Shown here: piece after piece, positions 22,741 through 35,300 of the stretch | How the letters are laid out: each line of letters opens with the position of its first letter | Position numbering within the stretch: position 1 is the stretch's first letter | Source of the DNA: Hibiscus mutabilis | Taxonomy: Eukaryota; Streptophyta; Magnoliopsida; Malvales; Malvaceae | Assembly: GCA_019671005.1 (NCBI GenBank) | Contig: CM033725.1 | Location: 34,246,678 to 34,310,677 of the forward strand | Direction of reading: 5' to 3' | DNA length: 64,000 nucleotides | Translations under genes and position numbers: made by a program | The notes under the pieces: model-generated | What the model saw: the letters and a program-made list of their open reading frames with translations, nothing else | Database searches by the model: none | What the model was told of the DNA's origin: nothing

Positions 22741-22985
22741 CTCATCACGTGCAAGTTATTCAGGGAGGTTTGGTTTTGAATTTTCAATTGGGGAATGCAC
22801 TTGTTAATATGTATGCAAACATCGGAGATGTTCGGTTTGCTAGCAGAGTTTTCGAGAGAAGTTCTTGTATAACAAGACCAAATTATGTTACATTCCTTGG
22901 AGTTCGTTGTGCTTGTAGCCATGCCGGATTGGTCGACGATGAGTTCCAATATTTTCAGAAAATGGACATTGTCAAGTGCATGCAC
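22741..22985 (+). pseudogene. Pentatricopeptide-repeat (PPR) protein fragment
   Basis: Frame from about 22749 reads LGNALVNMYANIGDVRFASR followed by VFE, then RPNYVTFLG with CACSHAGLVDDEFQYFQKM. These are hallmark phrases of plant PLS-type PPR proteins (organelle RNA processing). The piece between VFE and PNYVTFLG normally spans a further repeat and is missing here, and no start, other repeats or E/DYW domain are present. It is a dead fragment with an internal deletion, not an expressed gene. Confidence 0.8.
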
Positions 22986-23869
22986 TGTTCTGATATTTTG
23001 CTTTATATATGTCCGTTCACAGTCTATATTCGGAGTTTGTAGATGTGCCTCTTTCAATATTGCCGGCTCCAAAATTCAAACCAAAATTTCCTCTGAAGAG
23101 TGTAATATAACTCATCTCTGCGCCAACAAAGATTTGTTCATCGTCCCCATTTGTTTTTGCTTTTGTATTTGTTATCCGCAAGTAGTTAGGTAGAGTTACT
23201 CTTGTTTATTTATTTTTGTTCTGCCTCTGCGAAATCACCTCCATAGGACACTACACTACTTCCGATCTATACTAAGCGCTATTCGGAGGTATCGGCCTCT
23301 GGCAAGATGTTTCCACATCTCTGCAAGTACCAACCTCTGACAAATCACCAATCTCCAAAACACGCTAATAATCATAGCCGTCGTCTCATCAACTGAATTT
23401 ATTTCTGTCAGTCCACTGACAAGCCACCATAGAGTCAGGCTTGACATCGCCTACAAAGGTACCAACAAATAACCATGACATGACGAATGTCAGAGAGGTG
23501 TAGAGGGCAAGGTCCTTTTCCAAAGGGGGGACAGGAGAAAATCCTAGGATCTTCATCTATCAACTTTCACTCCGAATCAATAGAGAATAGCTAATTTATC
23601 TCCAATGGCTCTCCGTCTGAAAAAAAGCTCAGGTGAACCGCCAAGTTCGTCGTTAACCCCTTTTTTCGATCAAATCTCCACCTCCTTATTCGGTGTTGCC
23701 CAAAATATGCATCAACAATTAGTGCGGTGAGGGTGAACAATAAGATCGATGGAATCAGTCAAGATGAATCCTCCAGGGCAACAGTCCCCACCCCGACCAA
23801 AAATCTCGTCGGAATACCTGAATTTCCCAATTGGAAACCGCAAATGTGCATGTGTAGAATCCAACCGAC
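22986..23869. other. Non-coding, possibly LTR/leader of the following Tat-type remnant
   Basis: Less AT-rich than the gene flank, especially from about 23220, with phrases such as ACCAACCTCTGACAAATCAC and no long frame. Composition and position before plus-strand pol sequences suggest a decayed LTR or leader, but I found no LTR boundary or primer site. Confidence 0.35.
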
Positions 23870-24230
23870 GTGTTTGGGTTTTCCAACTATCAGCCTCAAA
23901 GCACTTTCTACTCGATGTATTTTGGCCCATACCAAGGCTACCAGAACCCTTATGACCAAGCCTACCTACAGGCCCTGCATGTGCAGTACCAACAGGCTCC
24001 GTACATAGCCGATCAAACCCATTGGCAGACTACGACGCTGCAAGGAGAGCTGAGGAATCTGCAATTGCAACTTCAAGCATCCTAGCAGCAAAACTTGCAA
24101 GAACAAGAACTGATGATCTCTCATCGATAGACTAACAAATGAAGAACTGAGGAGGAGGAGGAGAGCCTCCAACGCTGAAGAGCGTCGTGCACAAGAGTAT
24201 CTAAATGTTGTATGGATTGAAACCAACCCA
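23870..24230 (+). pseudogene. Gln/Tyr-rich coding remnant of unknown identity
   Basis: The frame 23870-24085 reads a Tyr/Gln-rich stretch (YFGPYQGYQNPYDQAYLQAL) ending in a Leu/Gln heptad-like run (LQGELRNLQLQLQAS), and goes on after a stop with EEQRR-like charged sequence to about 24220. It could be the end of a decayed gag-type protein of the downstream remnant. I do not recognise a domain. Confidence 0.35.
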
Positions 24231-24299
24231 CCCACCTAGAGGCGAAGGGAAGATAACACATAATATGCCATGCCCCAAACCGACCCTAGGGAGGGAGCA

Positions 24300-25904
24300 T
24301 GGAGGAAATAGAACAATGCCAACTCCCTATTTATTTTCGCACTGGTTGTGCCTTTAGGAAACTCTACCAATATTTCCAATATTTTCCTATCACACTCCTT
24401 ATGGACCAATCCCTGAAGGAAATACTCCAACAAATCGATTCCTCTGGAAGGATGATAAAATGGAGCATTGAGCTGACTAAGTTTGACATTGAGTTCACCC
24501 CTATGAAGCCTATCAAAGACCAAGCCCTAGAAGACTTCGTGGCATAATGCTCCTTCACCTCCTCCAACAATAACACCTCCCTCTTCGGACCACAGACCAC
24601 TCGCACCGAGGAAAGCTTAGAGCAAGGTAACATGGTGAAAGGGTCAAAGAACTCAATCACTGAATATAAGTGGGCACTATTCGTGGACTGGTCCTTAAGC
24701 AAAGATGGCGCAAGAGTGAGGATACTACTAAGAGACCCTTCCGAATAGGAATGGCAATACAACCTATCGTTTAGATTCAAAGCTTCCAACAACACCGCCG
24801 AATATGAAGCACGCATAGCAGGGCTTGAACTCGAGTCAACATTAGGAGTTAAGGAACTATTCCTATACACCGACACCCAACTAGTTACCAAACAAGTTAA
24901 AAGAGAATACGAGTTCAAGCCCTCTCCCAATATCACCAGCTCGTGACATCTATGATTAGCAAATTTCACATCGCATATCTCCAACAGATACCCCGTTTAG
25001 AGAATTCTCGCGCAGACAATCTATCTAGATTGACTGCCTCCGTCGAAATCAAGGAAAGAGGGAAAGTCTTTCTTGAATACAAAGCACACCCTAGTTACAC
25101 GCTGGACTCCATCATAAGCATTATATAAAGTCCTAATTGGACCCCAATTACGAAATTGATCACCAACGAAGAAGTGCCTGAGGATCCCAAGAGCCGAGCC
25201 AAAATACGATGAAAGGCATCAATGTGCAGGTTGATTGACTGTACCTTGTACAGGAGAAGCTTCACCCAGCCTTTCCTTCGTTGCTTATGCCCTGCAGAGG
25301 CAAACTACGTACTTTGAGAGATTCACGAAAGCATCTTTGGGCACCACATGCGAAGCCGGTACTTGGCACAAAAGGTCATCCAGTAAGGATTCTACTGACT
25401 GACCATCCATAAACATGCACTTGACATCGTTACAAGATGCGAGCCTTGTCAAAAGTATTGGCCCATACCCAGAACCTCCGTAGGGGCACTACATGCTATT
25501 TTCAGCCCTTGGCCATTTGCTACATGGGGAATGGATATCTTATGGCCCTTCCTAGAGGTAGTAGGAAGAAAGAAATTCACCATGGTAGCTGTTGAGTATT
25601 TCACCAAATGGATAGAGCAAACTCTTAGCCACAATTATAGAGAAACAAATCGAGAACTTCGTATGGAAAACCCTCATATGCTGATACGGGCTTCCCCATG
25701 TCATTATCATTACAACATAACGCAATTTAAAAATAAATTTGAAGAATTCTATGTGAATCTGAAAATCATATCCTCAAAAAGTTCCGTCAAGTCTCCCAGA
25801 CAACCAGGCAAGATAAAGCCGCAAACAAGAAGATCCCCATTGCCCTCAAGAAGAAAGTTGATGACGTTAGAGGTGTATGGCTAGAAGAACTCCCCAATAT
25901 TTTA
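24300..25904 (+). pseudogene. Tat-type Ty3/gypsy pol remnant: RNase H, second RNase H, integrase N-part
   Basis: In order: RT-connection RNase H tail (SLKEILQQIDSSGRMIKWSI, ELTKFDIEFTP, DQALEDFVA; 24400-24546); second RNase H (WALFVDWSLSKDGARVRILL, SNNTAEYEARIAGLEL, YTDTQLV; about 24665-24900); integrase zinc region (EIHESIFGHH near 25320, CEPCQK near 25440) and core (WGMDILWPF near 25525, VEYFTKWIEQ near 25590); and the helix following the core, KKKVDDVRGVWLEELPNIL (25852-25905 with a frame change). Stops and shifts are frequent. It is cut at 25904 by the Athila-type LTR; the rest of integrase lies at 62677-63119. Where the second RNase H normally has VDGS it reads VDWS. Confidence 0.8.
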
Positions 25905-26787
25905 TGTGATGGTACTTTAAAAAAACATGTGTTTTCACCTTATTTATTGATTAATTTGTCCCTATCATGTTATCCTTTGCATGTATTTTAGCATTTCTGT
26001 CTTTGTATTTGCATTTTCTTAACTCGATGGTTCTTTCTTGAATTATCCTTGATTTTATCATATTTTTGCTGCTAATTTCGTTGCATGAGTTCTTCTAGAA
26101 TTGTAGCCAAGATTGTCGCCGCATAGTTGTTTGGATTGCGTCCAGGACGTCGCCGCATTGATAGCTATAAAAAAATTAAGATCAAATGACGCCATCAAGA
26201 ATATAAGATCAAAGGAAAATAAGCTGACATATAGTTACAACAACTTTTGTTCGAACCTGATGTGGGGGCAATACAGCAGTCATTGTCGCCACAATGATAG
26301 TTGTCATGATAGGATCAAAGAATTATGAGCTGTCCATTAGTACAAATGTCCTATACGGAATTTTATTTAGAAAATCTATGAATGACACTTGTGAACACCC
26401 AATTGGAAAGTGATACTTAGAAGTGAGGCTATGGCGGTTAAAGCTTCCAAGAGACAACTGAGGTCAATATAAGTGCGAGGCAAGAGGAAGCATCAAGGAG
26501 CAATCGAGTTAGCTAGAGATGGCTTTCCATTCGATTCTTAAAGTTTCTTTTGTTTAAACACTGATGATTATGGTTTAATTTCATTTTGTATGAAAATACT
26601 TTGTGAATGTTGACTGGATGTTTATCTTATTAAGCTTTTCCTTTATCTTTTGAACTTTAGGTTTAAATGTCTTTATGCACGAAAGTGTTTATTGCAGCCA
26701 CTGTCAATGAGAGTTGTAGTGACAGTTCAAGTTAACAAGCCATTACAAAGAAAGTTGCATGCAATTACAACGAAAGTTGACTCAATT
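25905..26787 (+). repeat. LTR1 of the Athila-type array, 5' part
   Basis: Begins TGTGATGGTACTTTAAAAAA, the same start as LTR2 (TGTGATAACTCTTTAAAAAA) and LTR3 (TGAGATAGCTC). Overall similarity to LTR2 is weak through the middle but returns near the end (ACAACGAAAGTTGA against ACAACAAAAGTTGA). Interrupted at 26787 by the chromovirus; the rest of the LTR is at 38853-39262. It is probably from a diverged member of the family. Confidence 0.6.
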
Positions 26788-29700
26788 TGTAACACCCCCT
26801 ACCCCGGGTTAGTAGCAAACTGGCTCGGGAGCGTTACCAAGCAACATTACAAGCAAGAACAAGGCAAGGATAGGTTAACTCCTCCCTATTAGGTGATTTA
26901 CTTAACTAGTAAGCAGCCAAGCATTCATAACTTAATATGCAAGAAATCTCATGTTTGTTTACAAGACATTATAGGTTACTACTTCAACATTTTAATTAAC
27001 ATCATCATACACTAGCATTCGAATAGCCTAAGTGAGCAAACATACTTCCATTTCATTTCATTGTTCCTTAGATTGATACATGTAATGTTTCATACCTAAA
27101 TTTACTAAACATGATCATTTGGACATACAATTGCATGCATCTTGTCTCCAAACAAGCCATACCATTTGGCATTCACCATACAAACACATAAAAACACCTA
27201 CAACATGGTATATTCACAAAAGTGACTATATAATTCCACAAGGCATTCGAATGGCACAATAGGCTAGATCAATCACTTTGAACATTCCATATATATTCAC
27301 ATATGGGCAGCAACTACTTTTACATTACATATAATTTGAGTTCAACACATACTTAAGTCTTAACAACTATGTTCTTAACATGGAAGGCCCATACAAGAGC
27401 ATATATATACAAGTACTCAAAACATCAAGTAGCCATGTTCATGCATATATACAATCCTCCCAAAACAAAAAAGATGCATGGTCTAGTCCTAGCTACATGT
27501 ATATGTCTAGGTGCCACCAACTAGGAGAAATACAAAACAAGTATGAACCATACTTTAGCTATGCTTGTGTCTTGCTTTGAGCTCAAGAAATCAGGCTTCA
27601 GGATCAAGCAACGATCAAATCCTTTATCCTGTGGTTGGGAAGAATAAAAGCAAGAGTGATAAGTACAAGAATGTACTTAGTAAGGTAGTAACTAGTTCTA
27701 ACCAATTGTTATATCAAATTAAGTGTCAATTAGTCAAGAATGATCCTAGCTAAGGATTTCAAGGTATTCGAATATCATAAGAAGCAAGAGACAATGAATC
27801 ATAATTCATGCTTTATCCATTTCAAGTAATCAAGCTATTCATGGTCACATATCAAGTAGTCAAGCAATTCATGCTTACATAACAAGAAATCAAGCAAATC
27901 ATGCTTACATGACAAGAAATCAAGCAATTCATGCTTATATGACAAGTAATCAAGCTATTCATGCTTATTAGCTCATTTATTATCTTTTTAACACAATCTT
28001 TGGTTCATAGTTTGTCTAGGTAATCGAGTCTCCAACCATATGTCGCCACAAGATGTATCGTAGTACTGGTCAACCCTCCTACTATCGCCAAAGACCATAT
28101 GCGTACCCTCCGTCTGTCACCAATTAGGGGCCTTAGCCCTGGACCGTAGTCCACCCTAACACAATGAGCTCTAGACTCTAAGCCATTCCCTTCTACCTAT
28201 TCAACTAGCAACCAAGGTTATTTGATTATAATTCATTTATTCAAGGATTTCAAGCTTTTCAAGTTCAAGATCATGTATCATTCAAGTGTACAAGTTTATG
28301 TCAAGCATTATCCTTTTCAAGAATCATTTCGAGTATTGCATGACAAGCTTATACATGCATTAAGCCCTTAGGCCAATAGAGCCATAACTCAACATTTCAA
28401 GTGTTCATTGCATCATCTAAGCTAGAATATCAAGCATTCGGTTTAAGCAATTGGTCACAATACCATGTCATACATACAAGCAACAATGTTACCATATATA
28501 CATGCTAGCATTCTATTTATACAACACTTTAAGGATATAGTCAAGTTTCAAGTATAATCTTATTTCATACTTCCCTTATTAGGTTAAGATCATATTAAGT
28601 CCAATTTAACAATTCAAGAATTTAGACATGCTTGTTTTAGTTAGGACCTAGTCCTAACTCTAGAATAAACTACACTCACAATACTCCCCAAGCTAGCTAG
28701 TCTCGAAAGACTATTCCCTTTTGCTTGTCCCTTGAATGCTCGACTTTAGATCCTTCTCCAAAGTCCTATCCTTGCTCTAATAAATCATATAGATAGAACA
28801 AGGTCAAAACATGTAATCACAAAATCATTCAACATGGCAGCAAGGTTAATACATTATATAAACAAAACAGATAGCATATTCATATACACACCTTTATACA
28901 CATTACCAAACTGCCTACATTCCATATTAAGGCAAAACAAGGCAACAATTAAACTGTCCCAAAACAGTTTACAAAACTGCCACAATACCTAAACTGCTGC
29001 TACCAGGCAGCATGTACTATGTTCACTTAAACATGCATAACTTTCATTTCGTATGTCAGAATTTCAATTGGTTTACACTGTTGGAAAGCTAACTTAATTT
29101 TATTTCTAACCATATAGGTCTTGAATTTTAATCATTTTCCAATTAATACAGTTTTTAGCTTAAAGACAGGGTAATTTACAACACTGGACAGTTTGCACTG
29201 TCCTTAGTGTTTCTTCTGTACAATTCATTCTACAATCCAGAATTCAGTTATGTTTTCTCCAAATGAATTTAGACATGTTAAGGCACTGTCCATAAAAATT
29301 TCAGCCTTAAATTCCATTTATACAATTTATGGTGATTTTTCAAAGTTACTGCCCAGAACAGAGTATTATGGGCATATTACACTAGGTTAAGCTTCTAGCT
29401 TCATAATTCATCTAAACAAGATTCTAACATTATAATTAAACTTATTTTCAAGTTCTTACATGTATAGGTCAGTCTAATTCACCTATCAATTTGATTATAA
29501 CATGGCATTATGGTGCTATGTTTAATTTGATCCATTTGATCCATTTGATCAACAACATTCCTCAAATTCACCATTTGAGCAGTCCATTACCTAGCTCTAA
29601 CCAATCCAACTATATGCATTCATTTTCCAGGAAGCTATTTACTCTATTCAAGCCTCAATTAATCTAGCAATGAGATCAAAACAGGGCAGCATATACAATT

Positions 29701-30396
29701 AAGCATGTTTACACATTTTTATCTAGCAAAACAGTCCCTAATCAAAACTAGTTTCAACCATGATCCCTATTCTCAATTTCCAGCATCCCATACACATTCT
29801 CTTTAGCAATTTGACTACTAACACTCAAAATTTCAAGGATCATTAGAAGCTAACATCATTCTAACATGCATAACAATCATCATATTCAAATTAGGCAACA
29901 AGATTACCACTAATTCAAGATTCAAGCATGTAATTGAAGTGAGGAATCAAGCATTTTACCTTCTCCTAAGCTAATTTGATCAAAGCTCAACAAGAAACAT
30001 GAATTAAAGATAGTCTAAGAATATTTTTCTCCTTCTCTCTCTCTCAAACATTCGACTATGGTGGATGAAGAAGATAACACAATTTTTGTTCATCTTTCAC
30101 CTACTTGCCGTGAGTCATCACTCACAAGGCACATGTTTTCATCAAATGAGAACATGTGTCTAGGCCTCCAATTTTAGTTCAATTTACATGCAAACTCTAG
30201 AGCTTTGAATGTTCACATTTCCATCCTTCCATTTAAGCCTTCTAGTTTTAATTTCAATTCGATTTGGTTCTAATTCCACCTATTTGATCTAAAAGATAGC
30301 TAATGTTATTTCCTCTTTAATTTGATTAGTACATAATTCAATTAGTCAATAGTTTAGATAGTGATAACCTTCCTAGTCTAGGTTTAGGGTGTTACA
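26788..30396 (-). repeat. 3' LTR of the chromovirus
   Basis: 3609 bp. Plus-strand ends TGTAACACCCCC and GGGTGTTACA are inverted to each other. Immediately inside (30397 on) the minus strand reads AGGGGGAGAAT, the polypurine tract. Contains a 30-bp tandem repeat (27823-27968). A TATA-like GTATAAATAG lies on the minus strand near 28511-28520. Confidence 0.9.
27823..27968. repeat. 30-bp tandem repeat in the chromovirus LTR, about 5 units
   Basis: Units start CAAGTAATCAAGC, CAAGTAGTCAAGC, CAAGAAATCAAGC, CAAGAAATCAAGC, CAAGTAATCAAGC at 27823, 27853, 27883, 27913 and 27943, exactly 30 bp apart. The same array is at about 36335-36481 in the other LTR. No spacers of unique sequence, so not a CRISPR array. 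Confidence 0.88.
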
Positions 30397-30429
30397 ATTC
30401 TCCCCCTAAAATAAATTCGTCATCGAATT

Positions 30430-31900
30430 TACCTAAATCGAATAGGTGAGGATATTGCTTTCTCATGACTTCTTTCGATTCCCACGTTGCCTCTTCTACC
30501 AGTGATTTATCCACAAGACTTTGACAAGAGGAACGGTTTTGTTCTTGAGCTTTCTAACTTCACGATCAAGAATTTGGACTGGTTCTTCTTCGTAAGACAA
30601 GTTAGGATTCAATTCCACTTCTTCAGGCTCTAATACGTGTGATGGATTAGATCTATATCTTCTGAGTATAGATACGTGAAAGGCATTGTGAATCTTGTCA
30701 AATTCACTGGGAATAGCCAATCGATAGGCCACTGGCCCTATCCTTTCAATGATTTCAAACAGACCAATGAATCAGGGACTGAGTTTCCCTTTTCTTCCAA
30801 ACTGAAAGACTTTCTTCCAAGGGGAGACTTTGAGGGAGACCTTGTCTCCAACATTGTATTAGATGTCTCTCCTTTTCAAGCCTGCATATGTTTTTTTCCT
30901 ATCAAAGGCTGCTTTTAATCAATTGTGAATGATCTTCACTTGTTCTTCGGTTTCTCTGAGTAATTGAGGTCCTAAAACCTTGCTTTCTCCCAATTAAGAC
31001 CAGTACAAGGGAGTTCTACATTTCCTTCTGTATAGAGCTTCGAAGGGAGCCATCTGGATAGATGTCTGGTAGCTATTGTTGTAAGCAAACTCTACTAGGG
31101 GTAGAGATTTCTCCCAGTTCTTTTCGAAGTCTATAACACAAGCACCTAGCATATCTTCAAGCACTTGGATGATTCTTTCAGATTGTCCATCTGATTGAGG
31201 ATGAAAGGCTATACTAAGGTGCACTTTAGCTCCTAGAGCCTTCTGTAAGGAATTCCAGAACCGAGAAGCAAATCTGGGGTCTCGATCGGAGATTATAGTT
31301 GTAGGTACACCGTGTAATCGAATCACTTCACGGATGTACAACTCGACTAAGGTTTCCAAGCTCATGTTTATTCGAACAGGGATGAAATGAGTAGACTTTG
31401 TGAATATATTAACAATCACCCATACATCATCATTCTTTCTTGGAGTGGAAGGAAGACCAGTAACAAAGTCCATTGTAATCCGATCCCATTTCCACTGAGC
31501 GAATTCGATTGGTTAGAGCAGTCTAGTGGGGACTTGATGCTCGGCTTTGACTCTCTAACAAGTTAAGCACTTTGAAACAAAGTCTGTGATAGTCGATTTC
31601 ATGCCTGGCCACCAGTATAGTGGCTTTAGATCCTTGTACATCTTAACTGATCTCGGGTGAATCGAGAAAGAGCTTTTATGAGCTTCTTGCAGCATCTCTT
31701 GTTTTAGTTCCTCATTGTTAGGAACACATACTCTATATTTAAAATAGAGGAGTCCATTCGACTTTAGGGAGAAGTCAGAATTAGACTTAGAGTCTAACTT
31801 GGACATGATCTTCTAAAGATCTAGATCAATTTGTTGGAGTTCTTTGATTCTCGAGATTAGACTAGATTGAACTTGAAGTTCAGACAAGATTTTCCGTCAT
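30430..31900 (-). pseudogene. Integrase with chromodomain of the chromovirus
   Basis: Zinc region in 31806-31555 (EAHKSSFSIHPRSVKMYKDL, VSKCLTC). The core in 31473-30994 keeps all three acidic residues: MDFVTGLP, ISDRDPRFAS, GQSERIIQ. After a stop near 30993 the C-terminal part follows with stops, then GPVAYRLAIPSEFDKIHNAF, HVSILRRY and a chromodomain-like VQILDREVRKLKNKTVPLVK (to about 30500). Chromodomains of such elements bind histone marks and steer insertion to heterochromatin. Core intact, flanks broken. Confidence 0.88.
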
Positions 31901-32035
31901 TTGGATAAACGAAAATGAGCATTGATAGCCAAGGAAGCTACAAACGAATGGACAAGATCTTTAAGGGAGATTTTTTAATGGTTACTTGTAAGTCAAGAAA
32001 GGTTTAATTTGAATAGATTATTCTAGGATTTAGAT

Positions 32036-32474
32036 TTAAGGGTTTACCCGAGTGTGGTCTACGACTAAGGCATCAGCAACCACATTTGCTTTCCTCGGAT
32101 GATAGTCGATAACTAAATTGTAGTCTTTAAGTAACTCTAGCCATCTTCTTTGCCTCAAATTCAAGTCTTTCTGAGTTATGAGGTATTTGAGGCTCTTGTG
32201 GTTTGTGAACAAGTTGCATTTCTCCCCGTACAAGTAATGTCTCCATATTTTGAGAGCAAACATGATATCTGCCAATTCCAGATCATGAGTAGTGTAGTTT
32301 GACTCGTGTGGTTTTAGTTACCTTGAAGCGTAAGCTACCATTTTTTCATCTTGCATTAGGACACATCCTAGTCCTAAATGAGATGCGTCACTGTAAACAT
32401 TGTACTTTTTTCCCTGATACTGGTTGGATGAGAACCGAAGTATGAGTCAGGGCTTGTTTAAGTTGATCGAAGCT
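32036..32474 (-). pseudogene. RNase H of the chromovirus
   Basis: Continues RT. VYSDASHLGLGCVLMQ (near 32400), then after a stop HDLELADIMFALKIWRHYLY, TNHKSLKYL and the end VIDYHPRKANVVADAL (about 32070). The first Asp (YSDAS), the Glu (LELA) and the last Asp (VADAL) are present; the middle motif reads TNHKSL where the family has TDHKSL, a loss of a catalytic Asp. Confidence 0.82.
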
Positions 32475-33840
32475 TCATTGTTGATTCTCCGACCATAAAA
32501 ATTGTGTATCTTTACGGGTTAGCTTAGTCAAGCTTGCGGCAATGGATGAGAATCCCTTGACAAAATGTCGATAATACCCAGCTAAACCAAGAAAGCTTCT
32601 GACCTCACCAACATTCTTCGGAGGTCTCCAATCCAGAATAGATTGAACCTTGCTTGGGTGTACTTTAATCCCTTCTACTGAGATGACATGGCCAAGGAAT
32701 GAGACTTTCGATAGCAAAAATTCACATTTAGAGAACTTTGCAAACAATTGACATTCTCGGAGAGTTTGCAATACAATTCGAAGGTGTTCAGAATGTTCTT
32801 CCTTATTCCAAGAATACAGTAGAATATCATCAATGAAGACGACCAGGAACTTGTCAAGATAGGGCTTGAATACACGGTTCATGAGATCCATGAAAGTAGC
32901 CGGAGCATTCGTTAACCCGAATGGCATCACAAGGAATTCAAAATGGCCATATCGAGTACGAAAGGCTGTCTTGGGTACATCTTCTTCTTTTACTCTTATT
33001 TGGTAGTATCCCGATCAAAGATCGATCTTTGAGAATATTGCAGCATCTTTGAGTTGATTGAAAAGGTCTTCAATCCTTGGGAGAGAATATCGATTCTTGA
33101 TAGTAAGCTTGTTCAATTGTTTGTAGTCAATACAGAGTCTCATAGTCCTGTCTTTCTTCTTCACGAACAAGACTGGAGCACCCCAGGGAGACGAGCTAGG
33201 ACAAATAAAGCCTTTGTCTTGTAGCTCTTGGAGTTGCTTCTTGAGTTCCTTCAACTCAACAAGTGCCATTCGATAGGGTGTGATGGACACCAGAGTTGTT
33301 TCATGTTGGACATCGACCCCGAACTCTACTTCTCTGGTTGGACAGAGAGTAGGGAGTTCCTCGGGAAAAACATCAATGAATTCAGATACAATTGGCATAC
33401 TAGGTAAGCCTAATTCAAGTTCATCTTGTAAGCCCATAGTAGCAAAGATTGAGGTCGATTTCTTGTCAATTAGAAGGATTGATTCTGTTCCTAAACCCTG
33501 GAGATAAAGTCTCCTATTTAGGCAATCTACCCAGGCTTCATGCTTGCTTAACCAATCTAGTCCTAGCACTAGATCAAACTCACAAGTTGGCAATACATAT
33601 AGATCAATAGGAAATGGTATGTTTTGAATGATTATGGAATGTTTCTTGCAAAAGAAGTTAATGGACGTGATTCCCCCTATAGGGTTAGAAACTACAAGGC
33701 CTTTATCAACAGTTTCAGGTTTCAATTTCAATTTAGCAATCAAGGATGAACATAAAAATGAATGTGTGGATCCCGAGTCTATTAAAGCATAAACAAGATT
33801 TGAATTTAACTCAACGGTACCTGCTATGACATCGGGTGAT
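32475..33840 (-). pseudogene. Protease and reverse transcriptase of the chromovirus
   Basis: The protease motif ALIDSGSTHSF (near 33780) is intact, followed by LGLDWLSKHEAWVDC. RT starts about 33300 (GFICPSSSPWGAPVLFVKKK, RLCIDYKQLNKLTIKNRY), stops at TGA after AAIFSKIDL (33015, Arg in relatives), resumes to MPFGLTNAPATFMDLMN and the catalytic FIDDI (about 32824-32840), then LGHVISVEGIKVHPSKV. Catalytic aspartates intact. With one or two stop codons it is the best preserved pol region in the window. Confidence 0.9.
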
Positions 33841-35074
33841 TCTTCATCTTCTTTTCCCCGAATATGATAGATTCGAGCAGGAGCCCGAGATTCCTGGTGA
33901 GTAGGGGTGTTCGAATATTGTTCTTTGCCCTTCCCTTAATTTCCAGACTGAGCTTGTTTGGGGCCTTTGTTTCGAATAAAAGGAGCTGAGATAGCATTTT
34001 TAGAAGTTCGATCCAGAACCTTGTTAGGATTTTGAGGATAATCCCTAATATATTGATCGAAGGCTCCACATAAGAAACATAGACTCTGTTGAGTTCTACA
34101 TTGGCCAGTGTGGTGCTTCTGGCAAAACTTGCAAGTAGGATGTTGAGCAGCTTTACCAGAATTCTCCGTACTATCAACAGAGATGATTGGGGCTGAAGGC
34201 TTGGTTACCGATTGGGGTCTCGGTATGTAGTTGCTCTTCTGAATAGGAGTGTAATTCGAATAGTGTTCTTTAGAGTGTTTAGACTTCTTTGACTGCTAGT
34301 GAAGCATGTCCTTATTACTGGATCATTTATCTTTCCAGGAGTTACCACTTTTGCGTTTCTCAGAGGCTTTCATCTTTGCCTTGGTTGCAATAGCCTGATT
34401 CACCAAATTCTGGAAGTCAGTGATACCCAGAGCAGTGAATATTGGACTCAGTTCATCATTTAGTCCATCGATAAACATCCTACACTTGTCAGCATCAGTC
34501 TTGATGTATTCCAAACCGTACTTGCAATATTTGTAAAAATCGCTCATGTACTGTTCGATGGGTCAGCCACCTTGCTTGAGGTACAAGAAACACTTCCAGC
34601 GCTCGGCCAAGTATTGTTCACTGATGTATTTCTTCCTGAATTCCTCGAGGAAGAATTTCGAAGTTACAGCTTCAGTAGGAGCAGTCAGGGTAGTGGTTTC
34701 CACCAGCTTAGAGCTTCATCTGCCAATAAGGCTATGGCACATTCGAGTTTGTGTTCATCAGAACAGGGTAGTTGTTTGGTCAGGATTCGAGTAGTGGCCT
34801 CTAACCAATACTCAGCTACTTCAGGATTGGCTTTATTAGTGCCAGTAAAGGTATAAGCCCGGTGTTGAGCCAGCTTGTCAATCGGGGCTCTATTTGGAGC
34901 AACAGCCGGAGTAGGAATATGATAGTCTCGTTTTAGAATAGTCACTAGATGATTGAACTTCTTCTTCATGCTCAAGAGACATTCCTATTGCACAAGATTT
35001 ATAGCACGAGCTTCATGTTAAGCAGCAGCTTGGGCTCGGGGTTGAGCTTGTTGTTGTGGAGGATTCCTTTCCAT
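33841..35074 (-). pseudogene. gag of the chromovirus
   Basis: Likely start ATG at 35074 (MERNPPQQQAQPRAQ), with two stops before the capsid part AEYWLEATTRILTKQLPCSD with KLECAIALLADEALSWW (34975-34685). RKKYISEQYLAERW follows, a TGA near 34560, then MSDFYKYCKYGLEYI (34547-34323). The C-terminal zinc knuckle reads CKFCQKHHTGQC and CFLCGAFDQYIRDYP (about 34120-34040), passing into protease without a gap. A TAA lies near 33940. Confidence 0.82.
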
Positions 35075-35283
35075 CCTCACACTATCTCCTTTATTTAAGG
35101 AGCCTATGTGACTTTCATTGTCTCGAGCAAGCCATGTTTCAGAAATTCTACGTTCAAATAGAATAATTAGGAATTCGGTTTAATTAAGCAAAGATATAAG
35201 CTATACAATACAAGTCTCTTATGTGGCACAAGTATCCTATATGATGCAAGAGAGCCCGGTTTAGTCCTAGAACCGATTAAAAA

Positions 35284-35295
35284 GCTCTGATACCA
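35284..35295 (-). other. Primer-binding site of the chromovirus, tRNA-Met
   Basis: The minus strand reads TTTAT then TGGTATCAGAGC directly inside the 5' LTR. The 12-mer is the standard plant initiator tRNA-Met primer site. Confidence 0.92.
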
Positions 35296-35300
35296 ATAAA

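Noticed and set aside
27823..27968. Regular 30-bp repeats that might suggest a CRISPR array
   Set aside because: Units are contiguous without unique spacers, are repeated in the other LTR, and the DNA is plant nuclear.
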